The notes under the pieces are model-generated. The model did no database searches. It was not told the origin of the DNA and saw only the letters and a list, made by a program, of their open reading frames with translations. Below, one piece after another: positions 26,470 through 30,935 of a DNA stretch of 30,935 nucleotides (positions are counted from its first letter, which is position 1; every line of letters begins with the position of its first letter). Location: positions 1 to 30,935 of the forward strand of contig CAVYEW010000016.1 of the NCBI GenBank assembly GCA_963767645.1, written 5' to 3'. The stretch comes from DATFDN01 sp963767645 (lineage in GTDB: Bacteria > Pseudomonadota > Alphaproteobacteria > Acetobacterales > Acetobacteraceae). The position numbers and the translations under genes are program-made.

Positions 26470-27321
26470 ATGAACGCGATCCAGGCCATTGTCCTCGCCG
26501 TGCTCCAAGGCGCGACCGAGCTATTCCCGGTAAGCAGCCTGGGCCACGCCGTGGTGCTGCCGGCCTTGCTGAACTGGAACATCGACCAGCGCGCGGCAGC
26601 CTTCCTACCTTTTCTGGTGATGCTCCATCTCGGCACCGCCACGGCGTTGCTGCTCTATTTCTGGCGGGACTGGTGGGCGCTGCTGATCGGGCTGCTGGGT
26701 GCCGGCGATGCCCATCAGGTGCGCGAGAGCCGGCGCGTGACCTGGCTGATCGTGATCGCGACCATTCCCGCCGTGATCGTGGGCTTCCTGCTGGAGCACT
26801 TCCTGCGGCGCCTGTTCGGCGATCCGGTGACTGCGGCGGCCGTGCTGATCGTCAACGGCGGCCTGCTGCTTTTGGGCGAGCGCCTGCGCGGGCGCGGCCC
26901 GGGCGCCAAGCAGCGGCCGCTTTCCGCGCTGAGCGTTGCCGATGCGCTGATCATCGGGTGCTGGCAATGCACCGCGCTGGTGCCGGGCATCTCGCGATCC
27001 GGCGCGACCATCGTGGGGGGATTGCTGCGCGGCATCGACCATGCGGGCGCGGCACATTTCTCGTTTCTCATCGCCACGCCCATCATCTTCGGCGCGACCG
27101 CGCTTGAGGTACCGAAGCTGCGCCATGCCGGCATGGCGCTTGCGGGCGATGTCGCCGGCCTGTCCGTTCTCGCCGCGGTGGTGGCGGGGCTGACCGCCTA
27201 CGCCAGCACCGCGTTCCTGATGCACTACTTCCGCGGCAACGACCGTTGGGCGCTCAATCCGTTCGCCTATTACTGCTTCGCTGCCGGCGCGGGCAGCCTG
27301 GCGGTGTTGCTGATGCGATAG
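26470..27321 (+). CDS. uppP: Undecaprenyl-diphosphatase
   Basis: UppP (BacA) removes a phosphate from undecaprenyl diphosphate to give the lipid carrier for peptidoglycan and other surface polymers, and confers bacitracin tolerance. The protein has 283 residues and about eight membrane helices. The two catalytic motifs are present: QGATELFPVSSLGH near the N-terminus (the common form is EGLTEFLPVSSTGH) and PGISRSGATIVGGLLRG in the second half. The Ala and Leu substitutions in the first motif are mild and found in the family's second clade. ATG 26470 follows GAGGAAC; the upstream frame is open only across the previous gene's end. It is the last gene of the DedA/ATP-grasp/uppP run and converges on the XRE regulator with 18 bases between stops. 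Confidence 0.93.
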   Translation: MNAIQAIVLAVLQGATELFPVSSLGHAVVLPALLNWNIDQRAAAFLPFLVMLHLGTATALLLYFWRDWWALLIGLLGAGDAHQVRESRRVTWLIVIATIPAVIVGFLLEHFLRRLFGDPVTAAAVLIVNGGLLLLGERLRGRGPGAKQRPLSALSVADALIIGCWQCTALVPGISRSGATIVGGLLRGIDHAGAAHFSFLIATPIIFGATALEVPKLRHAGMALAGDVAGLSVLAAVVAGLTAYASTAFLMHYFRGNDRWALNPFAYYCFAAGAGSLAVLLMR

Positions 27322-27339
27322 AGTATCACCAACCGGCCC

Positions 27340-27675
27340 TCACGCCTTGCGGGCGAGGCGAACGGCGGTGCGCAACAGGATCTGGCGGTCCTCGGGCCCG
27401 CAGTCGCGATAAAGACGCAGCATGGCGGCCTCGTCCGCGCTGGTCGCCTCCGGCAGGCCGCTATGGCCGGAACCGTGCATCAGGAACTCCACCCCAACCC
27501 CTAGCACCTGCGCGATCCGCGCGAGGTTGCCCGTGATCTGGCCTGAGCGCCCGGTCTCCCATTGCGCCACCGCGCTGCGCGAGACGCCGACCGCGCTCGC
27601 CAATTCCTCCTGCGTGATCCGCCGCTCCTGGCGTGCAACGCGGATGCGCTCCCCAATCTCGCCCGGTGTGCTCAT
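27340..27675 (-). CDS. XRE family helix-turn-helix repressor-like protein
   Basis: This is a 111-residue DNA-binding protein. A Cro/CI-type helix-turn-helix occupies residues about 7-65 (IRVARQERRITQEELASAVGVSRSAVAQWETGR, with the typical LARIAQVLGV). A short C-terminal helix (DEAAMLRLYRDCGPEDRQILLR) of the kind seen in phage-like repressors follows. A near-consensus promoter lies just upstream, so close that ATG 27675 would be at or near the first transcribed base (leaderless). Boxes GTTAG/CTAAC in the divergent gap are candidate binding sites. Its neighbours suggest an accessory or prophage-derived regulatory region. Confidence 0.88.
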   Translation of the reverse strand: MSTPGEIGERIRVARQERRITQEELASAVGVSRSAVAQWETGRSGQITGNLARIAQVLGVGVEFLMHGSGHSGLPEATSADEAAMLRLYRDCGPEDRQILLRTAVRLARKA

Positions 27676-27681
27676 AACGAC

Positions 27682-27771
27682 ATCATAAGTGAGGAGTGCT
27701 AACTAAGCAAGACGCATGTGCGACCGAGAACAGGTTATTGTGATTGACAAAGGTTAGGCAAATAAACTAAC
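27682..27771. promoter_or_regulatory. Divergent regulatory region: XRE promoter and GTTAG/CTAAC boxes
   Basis: On the minus strand TTGCTT (27710-27705) and TATGAT (27687-27682) are 17 bases apart, ending six bases before the XRE ATG. TGCTAACTAAGCA (27697-27709) overlaps this -35. GTTAG (27753-27757) and CTAAC (27767-27771) form a second inverted pair just after a plus-strand TTGACA (27744-27749) facing the small SANT-like gene; no good -10 pairs with that hexamer. The region is clearly AT-richer than its surroundings. XRE autoregulation is inferred. Confidence 0.5.
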
Positions 27772-27783
27772 AGTGAGCCGACG

Positions 27784-28092
27784 ATGGACCCGAGGCCGCA
27801 GATGACTCACCGCCTTCCCTGGACCGCCGCGCAGGACGCGCAGCTTCGACGGCTGCGGGCGGAGGGTGCCGAATGGGACGACATCACCCGCGCCCTCGGG
27901 CGGGAACGCGCTGTGATTGAGGCGCGCGCCCGGGCGATCGCCGCCCGACGCCCGCCGCCCGGTTTCATCGCGCCATCGGACGACCCGCTGCGCGAGCCGC
28001 TCTCGGCGGGGCATCCCCGGAGCTGGGGCGCCCTCGTAGCGGGCACGCTGCTCGACGGTGCCGACTACCCGCTGCCCTGCTTCTCCCGCTAA
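27784..28092 (+). CDS. Small SANT/GcrA-like helix-turn-helix protein
   Basis: This is a 102-residue protein. Residues about 10-55 (LPWTAAQDAQLRRLRAEGAEWDDITRALGRERAVIEARARAI) have the Trp-anchored three-helix pattern of Myb/SANT-like and GcrA-like DNA-binding domains. The rest is Pro-rich and ends in LPCFSR. A role in binding DNA is inferred; no specific function is known. ATG 27784 is used; ATG 27802 (MTHRLPWT), preceded by GAGG at good spacing, is an equally good start. It is read away from the XRE gene and lies 21 bases upstream of the DUF6362-like gene, probably in the same transcript. Confidence 0.7.
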   Translation: MDPRPQMTHRLPWTAAQDAQLRRLRAEGAEWDDITRALGRERAVIEARARAIAARRPPPGFIAPSDDPLREPLSAGHPRSWGALVAGTLLDGADYPLPCFSR

Positions 28093-28113
28093 CCCGGCCA
28101 GGAGTTCACCGCG

Positions 28114-28656
28114 ATGTTGCAATCTTCCGTCGACCCGCGTGCGGCCGAGGCGCCGATCGATGCCAAATTCGTTACCTGGCGTCTGGAGGAGGCAGGCGCT
28201 GCGCTGCTTGCCCTGCCGCAGACCGGCTGGTCGACCAGGCTGCGCACCTCCAACCTGGAGGTCGTGCGCGCGGCAATGGACAGCTATGGCTGGGGAGAGA
28301 AGCCGGTGCGGCCGCCAATACCCTCGGCGTCCGACATTACTCGCATGGACGAGGCGATGGGCTGGATTCAGCTCATCCCGCTGGATCGCTACGTGCTGCG
28401 CCGCATCGTCGGTGCCCGCAGCTTGGTCAACCCGCTCACCGACCGCCACTTGTTCCCGTGGCGACGCCTGGCAGCGGCGCTGGGCGCGGACCACAAGGCG
28501 GTGCAGCGTTGGCACGCCGAGGGGATCGCGCTGATCGTGGCGGCGCTGAACGGCGTGCGTCCCTCACCCAGACCCTCTCCCAAAGGGCGAGGGTCCGTGG
28601 TGGGCAGCGGCTGTGCGCTCAGCGCCCCCTCTCCCTGCGGGAGAGGGCCGGGGTGA
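28114..28656 (+). CDS. DUF6362-like protein with repeat-derived C-terminus
   Basis: This is a 180-residue reading frame. Residues about 15-150 (VTWRLEEAGAALLALP, then MDEAMGWIQLIPLDRYVLRRIV and FPWRRLAAALGADHKAVQRWHAEGI) resemble DUF6362 proteins, which are frequent in prophages and mobile regions of alphaproteobacteria. The last segment has a helix-turn-helix-like look, as in small DNA-binding packaging or regulatory proteins. The final ~32 residues (PSPRPSPKGRG to SPCGRGPG) are translated from a palindromic repeat pair, so the native C-terminus was probably shorter or has been replaced. AGGAG is eight bases before ATG 28114. The family call rests on recall, not a search. Confidence 0.7.
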   Translation: MLQSSVDPRAAEAPIDAKFVTWRLEEAGAALLALPQTGWSTRLRTSNLEVVRAAMDSYGWGEKPVRPPIPSASDITRMDEAMGWIQLIPLDRYVLRRIVGARSLVNPLTDRHLFPWRRLAAALGADHKAVQRWHAEGIALIVAALNGVRPSPRPSPKGRGSVVGSGCALSAPSPCGRGPG

Positions 28657-28660
28657 GGGG
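28561..28660. repeat. Inverted pair of GC-rich palindromic repeats (DUF6362/BTAD gap)
   Basis: Units at 28561-28594 (CCCTCACCCAGACCCTCTCC type) and 28623-28660 (CTCTCCCTGCGGGAGAGGG type) face each other in inverted orientation. Reading frames from both sides end within the pair: the plus-strand frame stops at 28656 and the minus-strand frame at 28564, so the coding calls overlap by 93 bases. It is a family relative of 9085-9170, with a somewhat different core. Confidence 0.75.
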
Positions 28661-30684
28661 AACTGGAGGTCCGGAAAAGACGGTGGACGCGCGGTTGGAT
28701 TCCCGCCGCTCTCGGGCAGGCCGGCGAGGCGCAGACCTTCGGCATAGAGGGCAATATCCTGCGGGCGCATCATCGGCGAGCGTTGCACCGCGCCTTGCAC
28801 GCTGAACCCCGGTTCAAGCCGAAGCAGTCGGTCACGCAACTCAGCGGCCTCCTCTTGCAGGCCGAGATGACCGAGGGCGGCGAGGAGCGCCTTGTAGCTG
28901 GAGGAAAAGGTCGGGTTCAGCTCAACGGCCCGGCGGCCGATCTCGGCCGCCGCCGCGTGCTCGTGGCGCAGCAGGTGCGGCATGATCAGGGCCATGTCGA
29001 AAAAGAAGCCGTGCGGGTCATAGGGAGAAAGCGCTTGCGCCTGCCTGACGCGGCGGATCGCCTCGGCATGGTCGCCGACATAGCAATGCGCCAGGCCGGA
29101 CAGGCACCACGCCAGCGCCAAATTGGGGTTGATCGCCAGCGCCCGCTCGTGCAGTGCGCGCGCTTCCAGCGGTTTGCGGTCGAGAAAGCCGCGCACATGC
29201 CCGGCCAGGGTCAGCGCGCGCGCATCGCCCGGATCGAGCGTAACCGCCCGCTCGGTGAGCATGCCGGCGCGCAGTGTTGCCTGTGCCGGGTCCTCGGCCC
29301 AGCCCTGTCCCAACAGGAACAGGTGCCAATGAGCAAGCCAGGCATGGGCCGCGGCGTTGCCCGGATCGAGTTGCAGCGCCTCCTCCAGCATCTCGCCGGC
29401 GGCGCGGAAGGCAGACTGGTCGAGCCGGTAGATGGCCGGGATCGCGCGCAGCACCAGCTCGTGCGAGGTCGGGTTGGCGCGCCGGCGTGCCACCGCCCGC
29501 TCGCCCTCTCGCAGCAGCAGCTCCGGTGCGATCTGCGCAACGGTTGCCGAGGCGATCTCGTCCTGCAGCGCCAGCATGTCGTCCGCCGACCGGTCGAAGC
29601 GCCGCGCCCAGACCACCTCGCCCGCCGCCCGCATATCGAGCAGTTGGGCGGTGATTCGCACCCGGTCGGCGCCGTGCTGGATCGTGCCTTCGAGCAGGAA
29701 GTCGAGATCGAGGCTGCGCCAGGCTAAGCTCCCATCGCGCGGCTCGCCGGCGATCGCCGCCAGGGACGAACTCGACACGCACGATACCCAGCGAAACGGT
29801 GCCAAAGCGGTGGTGATCTCCTCCGCCAAGCCAAGTGACAGGCCGCCGGCACGCTGCGGGTCGAGCGCACGCAGCGGCATGATCCCGATGCGCACGCGCG
29901 GACCTGGAACTCGGGGAACCGCTTCTGCCGCGTGCATCGGATCGGCGGGGGACGCGCTGCCCGGTAGGTCCGTGCTGCCTGGCACCATGCGGCCGTCGCG
30001 CACCGCCTCGGCCAGTGCAACGGTCTCGGGCGATGGCCCCAGGCCCGCCCGGCCGGCCAACGCGGCTTGGCATCGGGCGAAGGCATCGGCCGCTCCCGCT
30101 CGGTCGCCGACCTGGCCCAATCCTCGGATCATTGCGCGCCAGGCCGGTTCGTGCGCCGCATCCACCGCCAGCAGCCATTCGGCTGCCGCCATCGCCTGTG
30201 CCGGATCGGCGGCCGCGGCAAGCGCAGCCTCGCCTTGCAGCCGTGCGATCTGGGCGAGGCGCTGGCGCTCGGCTTCCAGCCAGCGGTCGAAGGCCGGGTC
30301 CAGGCCGAGCAGATCCTCGAGCAGGGTCGGACGATAGAGCGAGGCTGCCTCGGCCCACGGGGCAGCGCCGGCGGTCAGCATCCCGGCATCGACCGACAGG
30401 CCCTCGGCGCGGAGGCGCAGATGGGTGCGGTCAGCTTGCAGCAGGAGGCGGGCATCCGCGCCGATTGTCTCCTGCAGTTCATGCACCGATTGCCGCAGCG
30501 AGGCACGCGCCTGCTGCGGATCACGCCGGCTCCAGAGCAGCGCAGTAAGATGGCCGCGCGGCACCGGCTGGGGCGAGCGCAGCGCGAGTATGGCCAGGAC
30601 TGCCCGGGTCTTGCGCATCTTCGGCAGCGCGGACGTCCCGGCCGCGTCCCATGCGTCCATGACCCCGAACAGGCGCACATGCAA
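28564..30684 (-). CDS. BTAD/SARP-type transcriptional regulator with TPR region
   Basis: This large regulator has 706 residues from TTG 30684. Order: an N-terminal winged-helix DNA-binding domain (about 1-90, RLFGVMDAW to LRQSVHELQETIG), a bacterial transcriptional activation domain (about 95-230, EDLLGLDPAFDRWLEAER and DAFARCQAAL), a linker, a TolB/adenylate-cyclase-associated-like region (RIGIMPLRAL, LGLAEEITTAL, FLLEGTIQHGADRVRITAQLLD), and about six TPRs to residue ~640. The TTG start is chosen because AGGAG lies five bases upstream; an open frame to 30807 has no better start. The last ~35 residues are repeat-derived. The target genes and signal are unknown; it may control itself or genes beyond the right edge. 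Confidence 0.85.
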   Translation of the reverse strand: MHVRLFGVMDAWDAAGTSALPKMRKTRAVLAILALRSPQPVPRGHLTALLWSRRDPQQARASLRQSVHELQETIGADARLLLQADRTHLRLRAEGLSVDAGMLTAGAAPWAEAASLYRPTLLEDLLGLDPAFDRWLEAERQRLAQIARLQGEAALAAAADPAQAMAAAEWLLAVDAAHEPAWRAMIRGLGQVGDRAGAADAFARCQAALAGRAGLGPSPETVALAEAVRDGRMVPGSTDLPGSASPADPMHAAEAVPRVPGPRVRIGIMPLRALDPQRAGGLSLGLAEEITTALAPFRWVSCVSSSSLAAIAGEPRDGSLAWRSLDLDFLLEGTIQHGADRVRITAQLLDMRAAGEVVWARRFDRSADDMLALQDEIASATVAQIAPELLLREGERAVARRRANPTSHELVLRAIPAIYRLDQSAFRAAGEMLEEALQLDPGNAAAHAWLAHWHLFLLGQGWAEDPAQATLRAGMLTERAVTLDPGDARALTLAGHVRGFLDRKPLEARALHERALAINPNLALAWCLSGLAHCYVGDHAEAIRRVRQAQALSPYDPHGFFFDMALIMPHLLRHEHAAAAEIGRRAVELNPTFSSSYKALLAALGHLGLQEEAAELRDRLLRLEPGFSVQGAVQRSPMMRPQDIALYAEGLRLAGLPESGGNPTARPPSFPDLQFPSPRPSPAGRGGAERTAAAHHGPSPFGRGSG

Positions 30685-30807
30685 CGCGGCTCCTGCCTTT
30701 GGCTGCCGCGCGGCAGTCGGGTCGGATATGCCCGGATGGTGGATCGATAGCCTCGCGAACGACTGTCTGATGCAGGCCGGCAGAGGCAAAATATAACCGC
30801 ATCGCAA

Positions 30808-30935
30808 ACAATTCGCGAGCCATAATATTCGCTCCGGCCAGCAGGAGGCAGGAGACGCATCTAGGAAAATAAGCCTAATTATTCCTTTGACAAAGCGAGT
30901 TACAGATGGTAGAGAAACAGCAGCGTGACAAGCCG
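30808..30935. other. AT-richer upstream region with inverted repeat and TTGACA box, at the window edge
   Basis: AGGAAAATAA (30863-30872) and TTATTCCT (30879-30886) form an inverted repeat with a small bulge, directly followed by TTGACA (30887-30892). No convincing -10 follows at 17 bases. A frame starting ATG at 30906 (MVEKQQRDKP) is open to the window end, but it has no ribosome site and is too short to call. The segment is probably the divergent control region of the BTAD regulator and a gene to the right. Confidence 0.35.

Noticed and set aside
30906..30935. Start of a gene at the right edge
   Set aside because: Only ten codons are visible, without a ribosome site; it cannot be distinguished from chance.

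Overview
The window is GC-rich, densely coding chromosomal DNA. It looks like an alphaproteobacterium, most likely of the Acetobacteraceae/Rhodospirillales group. The signs are an overlapping chorismate mutase-hisC-tyrC operon, tsaD diverging from a hemC-hemD-mitofilin-like-hemY operon, and a TPR protein with a glycosyltransferase-9-like end. The taxonomic call is inferred from protein style and gene order, not from a search. No rRNA, tRNA, CRISPR array, integrase or insertion sequence was seen. No gene-free stretch exceeds 300 bases.

Layout. (1) 1-2638: the end of a polytopic membrane protein converges on a TPR/glycosyltransferase-like gene. (2) 2692-9041: metX (minus) diverges from a zinc alcohol dehydrogenase, followed by chorismate mutase, hisC, tyrC and a PhzF-family gene on the plus strand. 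(3) 9126-14690: tsaD (minus) diverges from hemC, hemD, a mitofilin-like membrane coiled-coil protein and hemY, whose starts and stops overlap. (4) 14781-17031: a small exported protein, a TetR regulator and a divergent TetA-type efflux pump that carries a one-base frameshift near its 3' end. (5) 17201-24520: a minus-strand run of cysteine synthase, a hybrid sensor kinase with two receivers, two luciferase-like flavin oxidoreductases and an alpha/beta hydrolase-fold protein whose nucleophile position is glycine. (6) 24711-27321: a tight operon of a DedA/VTT membrane protein, an ATP-grasp protein and undecaprenyl-diphosphatase. (7) 27340-30684: an accessory-looking stretch with an XRE repressor, a small SANT/GcrA-like protein, a DUF6362-like protein and a large BTAD/TPR transcriptional regulator, bordered by AT-richer DNA.

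How the genes fit together. Region 2 holds methionine and tyrosine/phenylalanine branch enzymes. Region 3 makes uroporphyrinogen III and carries the conserved heme-linked membrane proteins. Region 6 combines a family now linked to undecaprenyl-phosphate transport with the phosphatase that makes undecaprenyl phosphate and an uncharacterised ligase-fold enzyme; this is the best candidate here for an undescribed module. Region 5 may encode flavin-dependent oxidation of an unknown substrate.

A second theme is repeats. Short GC-rich palindromic elements sit in four convergent gene gaps, three of them as inverted pairs, and they supply the last codons of several reading frames. A different palindrome (CGTCATGCCCG type) occurs at two co-directional junctions.
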